Positions 18,087 through 28,527 of a stretch of DNA of 64,000 nt are shown piece after piece; the first letter of the stretch is position 1, and each line of letters opens with the position of its first letter. The translations under genes and the position numbers were made by a program. The notes beneath the pieces were generated by a model that was given only the letters and a program-made list of their open reading frames with translations, searched no databases and was not told the DNA's origin. The DNA is from Chitinophagales bacterium (GTDB lineage Bacteria > Bacteroidota > Bacteroidia > Chitinophagales > JADIYW01): NCBI GenBank assembly GCA_023957215.1, contig JAMLHH010000014.1, forward strand, positions 1 through 64,000, written 5' to 3'.

Positions 18087-18887
18087 TTATTGAAAATCAG
18101 TAATATATTCACTCTTTTTTATTTCTTTATTTATAATATCAAAATTAGTTAATACTTGTGCCTCATCTTTTTGCACGGCGATTGTATGTTCAAAGTGTGC
18201 AGACATGCTACCATCAGCAGTCACAATCGTCCAACCATCATTGAGTTGTTTCACTTTATAAGTACCCAAATTAATCATAGGTTCCACACAAATTACCAAG
18301 CCGTTAGTGATTTTAAGACCATTTCCCCTTCTTCCATAATTCGGCACATTGGGAGATTCATGTAAATCACGACCGATACCATGACCTATTAATTCTCTGA
18401 CTACACCGTATCCGTTTTTTTTCTCAGTGTGTTCTTGAATTGCAAAGCCGACATCACCTAATCTATTACCAACATATATTTGCTCTATTCCTTTGTCTAA
18501 GGCTTCGACAGTAACTCTCAAAAGTTTTAAGTGTTCAGGATTTGTAACAGCAACCGGAAAAGTGTAAGCTGAGTCTCCATAGAAACCATTCTTATAAACT
18601 CCAAAGTCTAATGAAAGCAAATCACCTTCCTGAATTTCTCTGTCGGAAGGGATTCCATGAACTATTTCATCATTTACTGATATGCACATAGATGCGGGAA
18701 ATCCGTTAAAACCTAAAAACGCCGGCTCGGCATTATGATCTTTGACATACTCATACGCCAAATGGTCTATATGTCTTAAAGTCACACCCGGTTTGATAAA
18801 CGGCACGAGCATAGCATGTGTTAGATTTACCAACATTGCATTCTCACTCATTATCTCTATATCTTCAGATGTCTTGTAGTGTATCAC
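18087..18887 (-). CDS. map: Methionine aminopeptidase type I
   Basis: 266 aa; removes the initiator Met from nascent proteins with small second residues. The pita-bread metal site is visible: the first Asp ligand in SLDFGVYKNGFYGDSA (two Asp), His in IGHGIGRDLHE, Glu in VICVEPMI and Glu in SAHFEHTIAV. There is no N-terminal zinc or SH3 extension. It overlaps secY by 4 bp, indicating coupled translation in the spc operon. Confidence 0.97.
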   Translation of the reverse strand: MIHYKTSEDIEIMSENAMLVNLTHAMLVPFIKPGVTLRHIDHLAYEYVKDHNAEPAFLGFNGFPASMCISVNDEIVHGIPSDREIQEGDLLSLDFGVYKNGFYGDSAYTFPVAVTNPEHLKLLRVTVEALDKGIEQIYVGNRLGDVGFAIQEHTEKKNGYGVVRELIGHGIGRDLHESPNVPNYGRRGNGLKITNGLVICVEPMINLGTYKVKQLNDGWTIVTADGSMSAHFEHTIAVQKDEAQVLTNFDIINKEIKKSEYITDFQ

Positions 18888-20233
18888 TTTTCATTAGATT
18901 TAACAGATGAGATACGAGATCTATTGCGAGATCCTGATTTGGACATACCATCATATTGGCGATTGAGAATATAACTTTCTACTTGTTGGATAGTATCTAA
19001 TACTACTGCCACCATAATTAAAAGTGAAGTTCCGCCATAAAAAATAGCAAACTGTTGATTAACACCCGCCAAATTAGCAAAAGTGGGGATAATAGCAATC
19101 AATCCTAAGAATACTGCACCGGGAAAAGTAATTTTTGATGTGATGGAATCGATATAATCAGTAGTCTCTCTACCCGGTCTCACACCTGGAATAAAACCAT
19201 TACTTCTCTTTAAATCCTCAGAAATTTGAGAAGGATTCACTATCAATGCCGTATAAAAGTAGGTAAATAAAACCACCAAAATAAACATCAGTATGGTATA
19301 TGGCATAGAAGTATAATCACTGAATTTGTGGATAAGACCACTATCCTCTTCAACACCTGGAACAAACTGAATAACTGTTGCCGGTATAAACAAGAAAGCT
19401 TGTGCAAAAATAATCGGCATTACTCCGGCAATATTCACTTTTAATGGTAAAAACTGACGACTTCCTGCCATAGGAGCTGCCCCTACTACTCTTTTAGCAT
19501 AAGTAATAGGAACTTTTCTCACAGCCTCTATCAAAGCAACGGTAGCAATAATAATACCTGCTAAAGCTAAGAACTCAAGAATTAACATCAAAAGGCCGGC
19601 ACCTGCTCCCCCTCCCAGTTTCATGGTTATTTCCTGATATAAAGCACCTGGAAGTTTAGCAATAATACCTGCCATAATAATTAATGAAGTACCGTTCCCT
19701 ACACCTCTTTCTTGAATCATTTCTCCTAACCACATAATGAATATAGTACCACCTGTCAAAATAATAGTGGTGGACACCCAAAATAAAGTAGGTGAAATTA
19801 AGATACTGTTCCCAGTAAGAAATTGCAGATACTTAACATAAGCTGATGCTTGTACTAATGTGACAGCAACTGTACCATATCTGGTGATTTGGGTTATTTT
19901 TTGTCGTCCACTTTCTCCTTCTTTTTGAATTTTTTGAAAATAAGGAACAGCTATCGTCATCAACTGCATCACAATAGATGCCGAGATATACGGCATAATA
20001 CCCAAAGCGAAGACAGAAGCTCTACCAAAAGCTCCTCCGGCAAACATATCGAATATTTCAAAAATACCGCTACCAGAACCTGATAACTCAGCAACTTGGT
20101 TGGGGTCAATACCCGGTAAAATCACAAAGGTTCCTAATCTATAAATAAATAAGAGACCAAGAGTATATAGTACTCTATCTCTTAATTCTTTTATAGTCCA
20201 AATAGATTTTATTGTATCGAAGAAGCCTTTCAT
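18884..20233 (-). CDS. secY: Preprotein translocase subunit SecY
   Basis: 449-aa polytopic inner-membrane channel of the Sec translocon with ten expected membrane helices. Family motifs are RLGTFVILPGIDPNQ, the plug/TM2 region MLAGGAFGRASVFALGI-type sequence (here DMFAGGAFGRASVFALGIMP), GNGTSLIIMAGI and FIPGVRPGRET. SecE and SecG are not in the window. It follows rplO by 9 bp and overlaps map by 4 bp. Confidence 0.97.
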   Translation of the reverse strand: MKGFFDTIKSIWTIKELRDRVLYTLGLLFIYRLGTFVILPGIDPNQVAELSGSGSGIFEIFDMFAGGAFGRASVFALGIMPYISASIVMQLMTIAVPYFQKIQKEGESGRQKITQITRYGTVAVTLVQASAYVKYLQFLTGNSILISPTLFWVSTTIILTGGTIFIMWLGEMIQERGVGNGTSLIIMAGIIAKLPGALYQEITMKLGGGAGAGLLMLILEFLALAGIIIATVALIEAVRKVPITYAKRVVGAAPMAGSRQFLPLKVNIAGVMPIIFAQAFLFIPATVIQFVPGVEEDSGLIHKFSDYTSMPYTILMFILVVLFTYFYTALIVNPSQISEDLKRSNGFIPGVRPGRETTDYIDSITSKITFPGAVFLGLIAIIPTFANLAGVNQQFAIFYGGTSLLIMVAVVLDTIQQVESYILNRQYDGMSKSGSRNRSRISSVKSNEK

Positions 20234-20242
20234 GCTTTAAAT

Positions 20243-20689
20243 TTATAAGGTTGTTGCTTTACCGCCTATATTTTCTATTGCTTGTTTAGCTTTTTCACTA
20301 AAAGCATGAGCCTCAATATTCATAGCACTTGTCAATTCACCATTACCTAATACTTTTAGCCTGTCACCTTTGGCAATAAGTTTTAATGTATTAATGGTTT
20401 CCAAACTAAACTCCGTAAAATTGTGCTTATCGGCTAATTTTTGAATTTGTGACAGATTGATAACAACATAATCAATTCTGTTAGGATTTTTAAATCCCCT
20501 TTTAGGCACACGTCTCTGGAGTGGCATTTGACCACCTTCAAATCCAATTTTACTTTTATAACCGGAACGAGATTTTGCACCTTTATGTCCTCTGCCTGCT
20601 GTACCGCCTGTACCGGATCCTTGTCCTCTTCCTAATCTTTTTTTGCTTTTAACAGCTCCTTTTGCAGGTCTTAAACTTGATAAATCCAT
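20243..20689 (-). CDS. rplO: 50S ribosomal protein L15
   Basis: 148 aa. The N-terminal Gly/Arg/Lys-rich extension (RLGRGQGSGTGGTAGRGHKG) penetrates 23S rRNA; GFEGGQMPLQRRVPKRGF follows, and the globular C-terminal domain ends IENIGGKATTL. It is 3 bp from rpmD, in the usual L30-L15-SecY order. Confidence 0.97.
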   Translation of the reverse strand: MDLSSLRPAKGAVKSKKRLGRGQGSGTGGTAGRGHKGAKSRSGYKSKIGFEGGQMPLQRRVPKRGFKNPNRIDYVVINLSQIQKLADKHNFTEFSLETINTLKLIAKGDRLKVLGNGELTSAMNIEAHAFSEKAKQAIENIGGKATTL

Positions 20690-20692
20690 GAG

Positions 20693-20872
20693 TTATAATT
20701 CTTCAACTGTTATTAAATGTTTCACTTTTTCTACCATACCTAAAATTTGATCATTAGCTTCATGTTCTGCAGTTCCATTTATTTTAGTCAAACCTAAAGC
20801 TTTTAATGTATCTTTCTGCTTTTGTGGTCTGTCTATTTTACTTTTTACCAAAGTCAATTTTATTTTTGCCAT
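20693..20872 (-). CDS. rpmD: 50S ribosomal protein L30
   Basis: 59-codon gene read on the minus strand: it begins MAKIKLTLVKSKIDRPQKQK, continues with DTLKALGLTKINGTA and ends LITVEEL. The pattern VKSxIxRPxxQKxTLKALGL is diagnostic for L30. It starts 4 bp after the rpsE stop and ends just before rplO. Confidence 0.95.
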   Translation of the reverse strand: MAKIKLTLVKSKIDRPQKQKDTLKALGLTKINGTAEHEANDQILGMVEKVKHLITVEEL

Positions 20873-20876
20873 CTGA

Positions 20877-21395
20877 CTATCCGTTAAAAATTTTATCTAA
20901 GTTAACACCTCTTACTTTTGCAAAATCGCTAGGATCTTTGAGTTTAGATAAAGCCAAAAAAGTAGCCTTGACTACATTATGAGGATTATTAGATCCTAAA
21001 GACTTAGCAAGCACATTACTGATACCGGCACTTTCAAGTACGTGTCTCATTGTACCTCCTGCAATAACCCCAGTACCTTCTGATGCGGGCTTTACCAATA
21101 CTTTTGCACCATCTAATCTTACAAATTGTTCGTGTGGAATGGTATTTTTATATAATGAGATATTATAAAGATTCTTTTTAGCTTCATCAACTCCTTTTGC
21201 AATAGCACCTTGAACTTCTCTAGCTTTACCAAGCCCATAGCCAATCGTCCCCTTGCCATCGCCTACAACAACAAGAGCAGAGAAGCTGAATGTCCTACCA
21301 CCTTTAGTGACTTTTGCAACTCTTTGGATACTTACCACTCTTTCTTTCAGTTCAGTATCACTAGCTTTTACTTTATTTTTTTTACCGTTTGTCAT
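20877..21395 (-). CDS. rpsE: 30S ribosomal protein S5
   Basis: 172 aa. Double-stranded RNA-binding N-domain ([36 protein letters not shown]) and C-terminal domain with [19 protein letters not shown] and [17 protein letters not shown]. Contributes to decoding fidelity and the mRNA entry channel. It sits between rplR and rpmD. Confidence 0.98.
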   Translation of the reverse strand: MTNGKKNKVKASDTELKERVVSIQRVAKVTKGGRTFSFSALVVVGDGKGTIGYGLGKAREVQGAIAKGVDEAKKNLYNISLYKNTIPHEQFVRLDGAKVLVKPASEGTGVIAGGTMRHVLESAGISNVLAKSLGSNNPHNVVKATFLALSKLKDPSDFAKVRGVNLDKIFNG

Positions 21396-21417
21396 CAGTA
21401 TTATTTCTTGTTATATC

Positions 21418-21768
21418 TTAAAATTTAAGCCCGCCTTCACGTGCACCTTCGGCTAATGCTTTTACTCTACCATGATAAAGATAACCGTTTCTATCGAAGA
21501 CTATCTTATCAATACCTTTTTCAATCGCAATCTTAGCAATTTCGAGACCCACTTCTTTGGATAAATCCGTTTTTGTTTTACCGTCTTTATTTAGCTTTAA
21601 AGATGAGGTAGAAGCAATAGTTGTTTTACTGTCGTCATTTAAAAGTTGAGCATAAATTTCTTTATTACTTCTAAATACATTTAAACGTGGTCTTTCCGCA
21701 GTACCATTTACAATCTTGCGAATCCTTTGCTTTATTCTTTTTCTTCTTAATAATTTATCGTTTGACAT
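21418..21768 (-). CDS. rplR: 50S ribosomal protein L18
   Basis: 116 aa. Basic N-terminus [18 protein letters not shown], then [18 protein letters not shown] and the C-terminal [27 protein letters not shown] 5S rRNA-binding protein. It follows rplF by 11 bp. Confidence 0.98.
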   Translation of the reverse strand: MSNDKLLRRKRIKQRIRKIVNGTAERPRLNVFRSNKEIYAQLLNDDSKTTIASTSSLKLNKDGKTKTDLSKEVGLEIAKIAIEKGIDKIVFDRNGYLYHGRVKALAEGAREGGLKF

Positions 21769-21779
21769 ATCAAATTATT

Positions 21780-22337
21780 TTATTTTTTAGCTGCTGATTT
21801 ACCGGCTTTTCTTCTAACTTCTTCATCAATATAACGAATACCTTTTCCTTTATAAGGTTCCGGTTTACGAAGAGCTCTAATCTTAGAAGCAACTAAACCT
21901 AATAATTGTTTATCGATGGATTCCAATTTAATGGAAGGAGATTTACCTTTCAAAGTCTCTGTTGTGAGAGTAATTTCTTTAGGCAAAACCATAAAAATTG
22001 GGTGAGAGTAACCAATTGCCAATTCCAAGATATTACCATTATTCGTAGCCCTATAACCTACACCTATAACGCTTAGTTCTTTAACAAAACCGGCACTAAC
22101 ACCTATTACCATGTTGTTTAACAAGGCGCGATACAAACCGTGTAAAGCTTTGTGACGTTTTTGATCAGTGGGTCTAGTAACGCGTAAAACTCCGTTATCT
22201 ATATTGAAAGAGATATCTCTATCAAACTTTTCAGACAATTGACCTTTAGGCCCTTTTACAGTAACAGTATTGTTATCTTCAATTTTGACTTCTACACCTG
22301 AGGGTATATTTATTGGAGCATTTCCTATACGTGACAT
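21780..22337 (-). CDS. rplF: 50S ribosomal protein L6
   Basis: 185 aa starting at the ATG at 22337 (MSRIGNAPINIPSGV), the universal L6 beginning; an ATG at 22382 would add 15 residues, overlap rpsH, and is rejected. The two L6 repeats are visible, with LHGLYRALLNNMVIGVSAGF in the first and KQLLGLVASKIRALRKPEPY followed by KGKGIRYIDE in the second. Located near the factor-binding centre of the 50S subunit. Confidence 0.97.
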   Translation of the reverse strand: MSRIGNAPINIPSGVEVKIEDNNTVTVKGPKGQLSEKFDRDISFNIDNGVLRVTRPTDQKRHKALHGLYRALLNNMVIGVSAGFVKELSVIGVGYRATNNGNILELAIGYSHPIFMVLPKEITLTTETLKGKSPSIKLESIDKQLLGLVASKIRALRKPEPYKGKGIRYIDEEVRRKAGKSAAKK

Positions 22338-22347
22338 CTTCTCAATT

Positions 22348-22746
22348 TTAATAAATGTAACAAATAATTTCTCCACCCACATTCAAGCTACGAGCCTGTT
22401 TGTCTGTTACTACACCTTTTGATGTAGAGAGTATTGCAATACCGAGACCGTTTTTGATACGGGGTATTCCACCGACATGGATATACTTTCTCAAACCGGG
22501 CTTAGAAACTCTAACTAATTCTGTAATTGCAGGCTCTTTTGTTTCAGTATCGTATTTCAATGCTATCTTAATAGTTCCTTGATGACCTGCATCATCAAAT
22601 TTATATTTAAGAATATATCCGTTTTCATACAATATTTCTGTCAACTTCTTTTTGATATTGGAAGCCGGAACGTCAACTATTGTGTGACCTGCCATTTGCG
22701 CATTTCTAATACGTGTCAAATAATCTGCTATTGGATCTGTAACCAT
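22348..22746 (-). CDS. rpsH: 30S ribosomal protein S8
   Basis: 132 aa: MVTDPIADYLTRIRNAQMAG, VDVPASNIKKKLTEILY, and the C-terminal GLGIAILSTSKGVVTDKQA followed by GGEIICYIY. A primary 16S binder; in E. coli it represses the spc operon. It lies between rpsN and rplF. Confidence 0.98.
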   Translation of the reverse strand: MVTDPIADYLTRIRNAQMAGHTIVDVPASNIKKKLTEILYENGYILKYKFDDAGHQGTIKIALKYDTETKEPAITELVRVSKPGLRKYIHVGGIPRIKNGLGIAILSTSKGVVTDKQARSLNVGGEIICYIY

Positions 22747-22773
22747 CTCCTATTTATTTCTTTGTTTATAATC

Positions 22774-23043
22774 TTACCAACTTGCTTTTGTTACTCCCGG
22801 AATTTTACCATCCAGAGCTAAATCGCGGAATTTAATTCTTGATATTCCAAAAAATCTAATATAACCTTTCGGCCTTCCTGTTAGTTTACAACGATTGTGC
22901 AATCTAATTTTGTTAGAATTTTTTGGTAAAGCATCCAATTTATCCCATTCACCTTCTGCTTTATATTTTGCACGTTTCTCAGCATATTTAGCAACTAATC
23001 TTGCTCTTTTGACTTCACGTGCCTTCATTGATTCTTTTGCCAT
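22774..23043 (-). CDS. rpsN: 30S ribosomal protein S14 (long, zinc-less form)
   Basis: 89 aa: [20 protein letters not shown], then [20 protein letters not shown] and the end GVTKASW. The zinc-binding CxxC pairs of the short S14 are absent, so this is the long C-minus form. It sits between rplE and rpsH, 10 bp after rplE. Confidence 0.97.
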   Translation of the reverse strand: MAKESMKAREVKRARLVAKYAEKRAKYKAEGEWDKLDALPKNSNKIRLHNRCKLTGRPKGYIRFFGISRIKFRDLALDGKIPGVTKASW

Positions 23044-23053
23044 AGTTCAGTTT

Positions 23054-23605
23054 TTATTTCTTTTTAAAAGGAATACCAATTGCTGAAAGTAAACTATATG
23101 CCTCAGCGTCAGTTTTGGCTGTTGTAACAATAGTAATTTCCAATCCGCTTATCTTATTAATCTTATCAATATTAATCTCAGGGAAAACGATATGTTCTTT
23201 TATACCCAAAGAATAATTACCTCTACCATCAAAAGATTTATCACTGACTCCTTTAAAATCTCTAACACTTGGTAATGCGATATTAATCAATCTGTCCAAG
23301 AAATCATACATGTTGTTTCCTCTAAGTGTTGCCTTCACACCGATAGCAATATCCTCTCTCAATTTAAAGTTAGAGATTGCTTTCTTAGCTTTGGTGGCAA
23401 TTGCTTTTTGACCAACAATAGAAGTAAGTTCTTGAATACTATTGTCAATCAATTTCTTATCTCCAACTGCTGCCCCGACACCTTGGTTGACAACAATCTT
23501 GGTAATCTTAGGAACCTGCATGATACTCTTATATTGATGTTTAGTCATCAATTCAGACAGAATCTCCTCTTTGTATTTCGTTTTTAATCTAGGTACGTAG
23601 CTCAT
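23054..23605 (-). CDS. rplE: 50S ribosomal protein L5
   Basis: 183 aa: [57 protein letters not shown], and [20 protein letters not shown]. Binds 5S rRNA and forms an intersubunit bridge. Its ATG overlaps the rplX stop by one base (TAATG type), indicating coupled translation. Confidence 0.98.
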   Translation of the reverse strand: MSYVPRLKTKYKEEILSELMTKHQYKSIMQVPKITKIVVNQGVGAAVGDKKLIDNSIQELTSIVGQKAIATKAKKAISNFKLREDIAIGVKATLRGNNMYDFLDRLINIALPSVRDFKGVSDKSFDGRGNYSLGIKEHIVFPEINIDKINKISGLEITIVTTAKTDAEAYSLLSAIGIPFKKK

Positions 23606-23949
23606 TAGTCTATTAACTCTTGTGTTTTCTTAGAATATCTTTTAATCCCACCATCTACAACCTTTCTCCCTACTCTTGTAGCTTGACCACCTATTACTAT
23701 TTGAACATTAGAAATATGAATTGGTGCTTCTTTTTCCAAAATTCCGCCATTAGGATGTTGAGCAGATGGTTTTGTATGTTTGGCAACGATTTTTGCGCCT
23801 TCCACAACTACTTTATTCTCTCTTGGAATCACACGCAAAACAGTTCCTGTTTTACCACGGGACTCTCCGGACAACACCTTCACGGTATCGCCTTTTTTAA
23901 TTTTCAACTTAGGTTGAAATCTCTTTTGTTGTTGTACTTGCTTCTTCAT
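23605..23949 (-). CDS. rplX: 50S ribosomal protein L24
   Basis: 114 aa. KOW motif in [20 protein letters not shown], then [15 protein letters not shown] and [15 protein letters not shown]. Assembly initiator protein of the 50S subunit. It is 2 bp from rplN and its stop shares a base with the rplE start. Confidence 0.98.
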   Translation of the reverse strand: MKKQVQQQKRFQPKLKIKKGDTVKVLSGESRGKTGTVLRVIPRENKVVVEGAKIVAKHTKPSAQHPNGGILEKEAPIHISNVQIVIGGQATRVGRKVVDGGIKRYSKKTQELID

Positions 23950-23951
23950 AA

Positions 23952-24320
23952 CTATAGTACTTCTGGGGCTAGTGAAATAATTTTCATATAATTTTTATCA
24001 CGCAACTCTCTGGCAACCGGTCCGAAAATACGAGAGCCACGAGGTTCGTCATTATTGTTTAACAATACAACAGCATTATCATCAAATCTGATGTAAGTAC
24101 CATCTTTTCTACGTATTTCTTTTTTGGTACGAACAATCACAGCTTTGGTGACTTGCTTTTTCTTCACGTTACCGTTTGGTGTAGCTTCTTTAACAGATAC
24201 AACAATCTTATCGCCGATGGAAGCAAATTTTCTTCCGGTTCCTCCTAATACTCGGATACAAAGTACCTCTTTAGCACCACTATTATCCGCTACATTTAAT
24301 CTTGACTCTTGTTGTATCAT
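23952..24320 (-). CDS. rplN: 50S ribosomal protein L14
   Basis: 122 aa, a compact barrel: [55 protein letters not shown] and [20 protein letters not shown]. Lies at the intersubunit face next to L19. The adjacent rpsQ ends one base before its start. Confidence 0.98.
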   Translation of the reverse strand: MIQQESRLNVADNSGAKEVLCIRVLGGTGRKFASIGDKIVVSVKEATPNGNVKKKQVTKAVIVRTKKEIRRKDGTYIRFDDNAVVLLNNNDEPRGSRIFGPVARELRDKNYMKIISLAPEVL

Positions 24321-24321
24321 C

Positions 24322-24585
24322 TTATTTAGCTTTCTGAATAACTTCTACTAATCTCCAACTTTTGGTTTTACTCAAAGGTCGAGTTTCCATAATTTTTACA
24401 GTATCCCCTATTTGAGCTTCATTCTTTTCATCATGTGCATGAAACTTTTTTGAACGAATTACAAACTTTCCATATTTAGGGTGTTGCAATTTACGTTCTA
24501 CGGTTACTGTAATGGTTTTTTCCATCTTATCGCTGGAGACCACTCCTATCCTTGTCTTACGTTGTTTTCTTACTACTTCACTCAT
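24322..24585 (-). CDS. rpsQ: 30S ribosomal protein S17
   Basis: 87 aa with an OB-fold: [39 protein letters not shown] and the end [21 protein letters not shown] primary binder of the 16S 5' domain. It follows rpmC by 18 bp. Confidence 0.98.
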   Translation of the reverse strand: MSEVVRKQRKTRIGVVSSDKMEKTITVTVERKLQHPKYGKFVIRSKKFHAHDEKNEAQIGDTVKIMETRPLSKTKSWRLVEVIQKAK

Positions 24586-24603
24586 TTTAATTCTTTTTTC
24601 TGA

Positions 24604-24807
24604 TTATTTAGAAAGTTCACGCTTCTTGAGTTCCGTTTTAAGCCGAGCGATATATCTACGAGTCTCTCCAAGTACATTAGGATTCTCTAAAGGTGAAATG
24701 GTATGATTAAATCTCAATCTTTGTAATTTAACCTTGTTATCGACAATTTGCTTTTCAAGTTCTTCGTCTGACAACCCTATGATTTCTTGATATAATTTAT
24801 TGGGCAT
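24604..24807 (-). CDS. rpmC: 50S ribosomal protein L29
   Basis: 67 aa of helical hairpin. The core LRFNHTISPLENPNVLGETR and RYIARLKTELKKREL is family-typical. It lies near the peptide exit tunnel and contacts SRP and trigger factor. It follows rplP by 11 bp. Confidence 0.96.
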   Translation of the reverse strand: MPNKLYQEIIGLSDEELEKQIVDNKVKLQRLRFNHTISPLENPNVLGETRRYIARLKTELKKRELSK

Positions 24808-24818
24808 GACTTTTATTT

Positions 24819-25238
24819 TTATTCTGTATAATCTCTTCTAACAATAAATTTGGTTTTCAACGGTAATTTTTGAGCCGCAAGTCGAAGTGATTCTTCTGCC
24901 AAAGCCAAAGGAACACCTTCGGTCTCAAACAAAATCCTACCTGGCTGTACGTTAGCTACCCAGTGATCCAAAGCTCCTTTTCCTTTACCCATTCTCACTT
25001 CAAGTGGTTTTTTAGTAATAGGTTTGTCGGGAAAAATATTGATCCAAACTCTACCTTCACGTTTCATAGCTCTTGTAACAGCGATACGGGCAGCTTCAAT
25101 TTGTCTGTCAGTGATTCTACCGGGTTCTAAAACTTTGATTCCAAAGGAGCCAAAAGATAATTGATTACCTCTTTGAGATAGACCTTTGATTCTACCTTTC
25201 TGAACTCTTCTATATTTTACACGTTTTGGTTGTAACAT
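24819..25238 (-). CDS. rplP: 50S ribosomal protein L16
   Basis: 139 aa: [78 protein letters not shown]. Supports the A-site tRNA elbow and the peptidyl transferase region. Situated between rpsC and rpmC. Confidence 0.98.
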   Translation of the reverse strand: MLQPKRVKYRRVQKGRIKGLSQRGNQLSFGSFGIKVLEPGRITDRQIEAARIAVTRAMKREGRVWINIFPDKPITKKPLEVRMGKGKGALDHWVANVQPGRILFETEGVPLALAEESLRLAAQKLPLKTKFIVRRDYTE

Positions 25239-25259
25239 GACTTATCTCCTTATTTAATA

Positions 25260-25985
25260 TTATTTTCTATTTCCTCCACCTCTTCTCGGACGATCAGATT
25301 TTCTTCTTGGCTTTCTTCTATTGTTATCGACTACACCGATATTAGGAGATAAATCTCTCTTAGTGAATACTTCGCCTTTACAAATCCACACTTTAATACC
25401 GATAAGACCATAAACAGTTTGAGCTTCTTTTAAAGCATAGTCAATATCAGCTCTAAAAGTATGAAGTGGTGTCCTTCCTTCTTTGTATTCTTCAGATCTT
25501 GCCATTTCAACTCCTCCTAATCTACCGGAAGCTTTGATTTTAATACCTTCTACGCCTAATCTCATCGCAGATGATACTGCCATTTTCATAGCTCTTCTAA
25601 AGTGTACTCTTGCTTCTAATTGACGAGCGATTGTTTCTGCAACGATGGCTGCATCTATTTCCGGTCTTCTAATTTCAACAATATTTATCTGTACATCTTT
25701 TTGGGTGATTTTCTTGATTTCTTCTTTAATCTTATCAACTTCTTCACCACCTTTACCAATAATGATACCCGGTCTTGATGTATAAATAGACAAAGTGATT
25801 CTATTGAGTGTTCTTTCTATAATAATTTTAGCAACACCACCTTTTTGAATACGTACATTGAGATATTTTCTAATATCGAAGTCTTCGATAAGTTTGTTAG
25901 AAAAATCTTTTTCACCGTACCAATTAGAATCCCATCCTCTGATGATTCCAAGTCTATTTCCTATTGGGTTAGCTTTTTGTCCCAT
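25260..25985 (-). CDS. rpsC: 30S ribosomal protein S3
   Basis: 241 aa. N-terminal KH domain ([20 protein letters not shown]), then [20 protein letters not shown] and [20 protein letters not shown]. The C-terminus is an Arg/Lys-rich tail with [16 protein letters not shown]. Lines the mRNA entry tunnel with S4 and S5. The gene is 5 bp from rplV. Confidence 0.98.
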   Translation of the reverse strand: MGQKANPIGNRLGIIRGWDSNWYGEKDFSNKLIEDFDIRKYLNVRIQKGGVAKIIIERTLNRITLSIYTSRPGIIIGKGGEEVDKIKEEIKKITQKDVQINIVEIRRPEIDAAIVAETIARQLEARVHFRRAMKMAVSSAMRLGVEGIKIKASGRLGGVEMARSEEYKEGRTPLHTFRADIDYALKEAQTVYGLIGIKVWICKGEVFTKRDLSPNIGVVDNNRRKPRRKSDRPRRGGGNRK

Positions 25986-25990
25986 GCTAT

Positions 25991-26443
25991 TTATTCGGTT
26001 TTATCTGTATCATTGTTTTCAATTAATCCCTCTCCTTTAGAAAGGTTTGCACCATTTCTACTTGCCAATTCAATGTTAACATGGCAAGAGCGTTTACGAA
26101 TTCTATATGCTCTACCCATCGCACGAGGTTGGAATCTCTTTAAAATCTTGCCTCCATCAACAGTAATCGTTTTGACATACAATTCACTTTCTTCAGGGCT
26201 ACTTTCAAATTTCTGTTCCCAATTATTGATAGCAGATTTTAAAAGTTTTAATAAATCCTCAGAAGTTTCTCTCCTTGTAAAAGTTAAAGTATTGATCGCT
26301 GTATTCACATCTACGCCTCTGATAGTATCAGCAACTAATCTCATCTTTCTTGGAGATGATGGTCTATTTCTCAAACTTGCCGTACAAACAGCACGTTTTG
26401 CTTCTTTTCTTTTATCCGCAGCTATTCTCTTTCTTGCTCCCAT
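25991..26443 (-). CDS. rplV: 50S ribosomal protein L22
   Basis: 150 aa: [35 protein letters not shown] and the tunnel-lining hairpin with [20 protein letters not shown]. It carries an extra C-terminal stretch of polar residues (about 125-150, [18 protein letters not shown]) beyond the E. coli length of 110. It lies between rpsS and rpsC. Confidence 0.97.
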   Translation of the reverse strand: MGARKRIAADKRKEAKRAVCTASLRNRPSSPRKMRLVADTIRGVDVNTAINTLTFTRRETSEDLLKLLKSAINNWEQKFESSPEESELYVKTITVDGGKILKRFQPRAMGRAYRIRKRSCHVNIELASRNGANLSKGEGLIENNDTDKTE

Positions 26444-26453
26444 CTTCTAATAA

Positions 26454-26720
26454 TTATTTTCTGTTACCAGAGTGTCCTTTAAATATTCTAGTAGGTGAAA
26501 ATTCCCCTAATTTATGTCCTACCATTAATTCGGTTACATATACCGGAACAAAAGTTTTACCGTTGTGTACAGCGATTGTATGTCCAACGAAATCAGGGGT
26601 AATCAAAGAAGCTCTTGACCATGTTTTAATGACAGTTTTCTTTGTTCCCTCATTCATTTTATCTATCTTTTGTTGAAGATGATATGCTACATAAGGACCT
26701 TTTTTTAATGATCTAGGCAT
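26454..26720 (-). CDS. rpsS: 30S ribosomal protein S19
   Basis: 88 aa: [58 protein letters not shown] and FKGHSG. Head protein paired with S13. It follows rplB by 5 bp. Confidence 0.98.
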   Translation of the reverse strand: MPRSLKKGPYVAYHLQQKIDKMNEGTKKTVIKTWSRASLITPDFVGHTIAVHNGKTFVPVYVTELMVGHKLGEFSPTRIFKGHSGNRK

Positions 26721-26725
26721 ATTTC

Positions 26726-27553
26726 TTATCTTTTATTTTTTCTTGATATAATTAATGCGCTGCTCGCTTTTTTCTTATTACGTGTTTTCAAGCCTTTAGC
26801 AATAACACCTTTTCTGGTACGTGGTAGTCCACCTGAAGCACGACCTTCACCACCACCCATTGGGTGATCAACAGGGTTCATAGCTACACCTCGTGTTCGT
26901 GGTCTGACACCTCTCCAACGGGAAGCTCCGGCTTTACCCAATTTTTGTTGACCATGATCCGAATTAGAAACAGAACCTACAGTTGCTAGACAAGTACTTA
27001 AAATCCTTCTTTGTTCTCCACTTGGTAATTTCAAAGTAGCATATTTGCCTTCTTTGGAAGTAAGCTGTGCAAAAGTTCCGGCACTTCTACAAATTGAAGC
27101 ACCTTTACCTGGTTGCATCTCGATATTGTGGATAATGGTACCCACAGGTAATTTTGCCAAAGGCAAAGTATTGCCTAAATCAGGATGTGCATTTTCACTA
27201 CTGATAATCGTTTGACCTACTTGTAATCCTTCAGGTGCAATGATATATCTTTTTTCACCGTCTTTATAAACTACCAATGCAATATATGCAGATCTATTGG
27301 GGTCATATTCGATGGTTTTTACAACAGCAGGAATGTCAAATTTATTTCTCTTGAAATCAATAATTCTATACATTCTTTTGTGTCCACCACCGATATATCT
27401 CATGGTCATACGACCATTACTATTTCTACCACCTGATTTCTTAATCGGAACAACAAGTGACTTCTCCGGTTTATTAGTTGTTATCTCAACAAAAGCATTG
27501 GTCTGCTTTTGTCTGAGTCCCGGAGTGATTGGTTTATATCTTTTTATTGCCAT
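26726..27553 (-). CDS. rplB: 50S ribosomal protein L2
   Basis: 275 aa. [40 protein letters not shown], and the highly conserved C-terminal part [20 protein letters not shown] with the His required for peptidyl transferase assembly. Primary 23S binder. It lies between rplW and rpsS, 37 bp after rplW. Confidence 0.98.
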   Translation of the reverse strand: MAIKRYKPITPGLRQKQTNAFVEITTNKPEKSLVVPIKKSGGRNSNGRMTMRYIGGGHKRMYRIIDFKRNKFDIPAVVKTIEYDPNRSAYIALVVYKDGEKRYIIAPEGLQVGQTIISSENAHPDLGNTLPLAKLPVGTIIHNIEMQPGKGASICRSAGTFAQLTSKEGKYATLKLPSGEQRRILSTCLATVGSVSNSDHGQQKLGKAGASRWRGVRPRTRGVAMNPVDHPMGGGEGRASGGLPRTRKGVIAKGLKTRNKKKASSALIISRKNKR

Positions 27554-27590
27554 TTTCTTATTTATCGCTAAAGATGCTTAATTTAATATT

Positions 27591-27881
27591 TTATATTTCA
27601 TCGTAAAAATCAATACTATCACCTTCTGCCAAAGTAATAATAGCTTTTTTGTAGCTACCTTTTCTTCCAGACAAAAGTCCTGCTTTGGTATATCTGGTTT
27701 TAGTTTTACCCGGCATAATGTGTGTGCGGACAGCAACTACATTTACCCCGTATAAGTCTTCGATTTCTTTTTTTACTTGCAATTTATTTGCACGTCTGTC
27801 AACCACAAAGCCATAAGTTGATAGTTTATCAGTTTGTTCGCTTTGTTTTTCTGTAATTAAAGGTCTCAATAAAACTTCCAT
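27591..27881 (-). CDS. rplW: 50S ribosomal protein L23
   Basis: 96 aa: VLLRPLITEKQSEQTDKLST, FVVDRRANKLQVKKEIEDLY, GVNVVAVRTHIMPGKTKTR. Docking site for trigger factor and SRP at the tunnel exit. It begins 3 bp after the rplD stop. Confidence 0.97.
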   Translation of the reverse strand: MEVLLRPLITEKQSEQTDKLSTYGFVVDRRANKLQVKKEIEDLYGVNVVAVRTHIMPGKTKTRYTKAGLLSGRKGSYKKAIITLAEGDSIDFYDEI

Positions 27882-27884
27882 GTC

Positions 27885-28523
27885 TTAAGCTTTTGTTGTT
27901 GATAATAATTCTGTAATCACACCAACTGAATTTTCACTAATGAGAACAGTTTCTGCATTTAATATATCGTAAGCATTAAAAGAATCAACTTCAATCACAT
28001 CAGCTTCAGGAATATTTCTGCTTGAAAGAAGAACATTGATATTCAAATCCGGTACTATCATCAATACCTTTTGTCCTTCCAAATTCATATTTTTCAAGAA
28101 CTCGATATATTCTTTTGTCTTGGGTGTATCAATTGTAAAATCTTCTACTACAATAATCTTTTGATCATGAACTTTTGAAGACAAAGCAGATCTCTTAGAA
28201 AGAGCAATAACCTTTTTATTAAGTTTAAAATCATAAGATCTTGGTCGAGGTCCGAATACTCTTGCTCCACCTCTAAAGAGTGGGTTCTTTATACTTCCCT
28301 TACGAGAACCACCTGTACCTTTTTGTTTATGTAACTTTCTGGTCGAACCAGATAAATCAGATTTCTCTTTTGCCTTGTGTGTACCACTTCTTAATGAAGC
28401 TAAATATTGCTTCACCGCCAAGTACATCACATGATTATTAGGCTCTATACCAAACACATCCTCCGGAAGGTCTAATTTTCTGCCTGTTTCTTGTCCTTGT
28501 TTATTGAAAACTACTGCTTCCAT
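27885..28523 (-). CDS. rplD: 50S ribosomal protein L4
   Basis: 212 aa: HKQKGTGGSRKGSIKNPLFR, GARVFGPRPRSYDFKLNKKV, KRSALSSKV, with the tunnel-lining loop in the basic central segment. In E. coli L4 also represses the S10 operon; no leader for that was recognised here. It is 4 bp from rplC. Confidence 0.98.
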   Translation of the reverse strand: MEAVVFNKQGQETGRKLDLPEDVFGIEPNNHVMYLAVKQYLASLRSGTHKAKEKSDLSGSTRKLHKQKGTGGSRKGSIKNPLFRGGARVFGPRPRSYDFKLNKKVIALSKRSALSSKVHDQKIIVVEDFTIDTPKTKEYIEFLKNMNLEGQKVLMIVPDLNINVLLSSRNIPEADVIEVDSFNAYDILNAETVLISENSVGVITELLSTTKA

Positions 28524-28527
28524 TCTT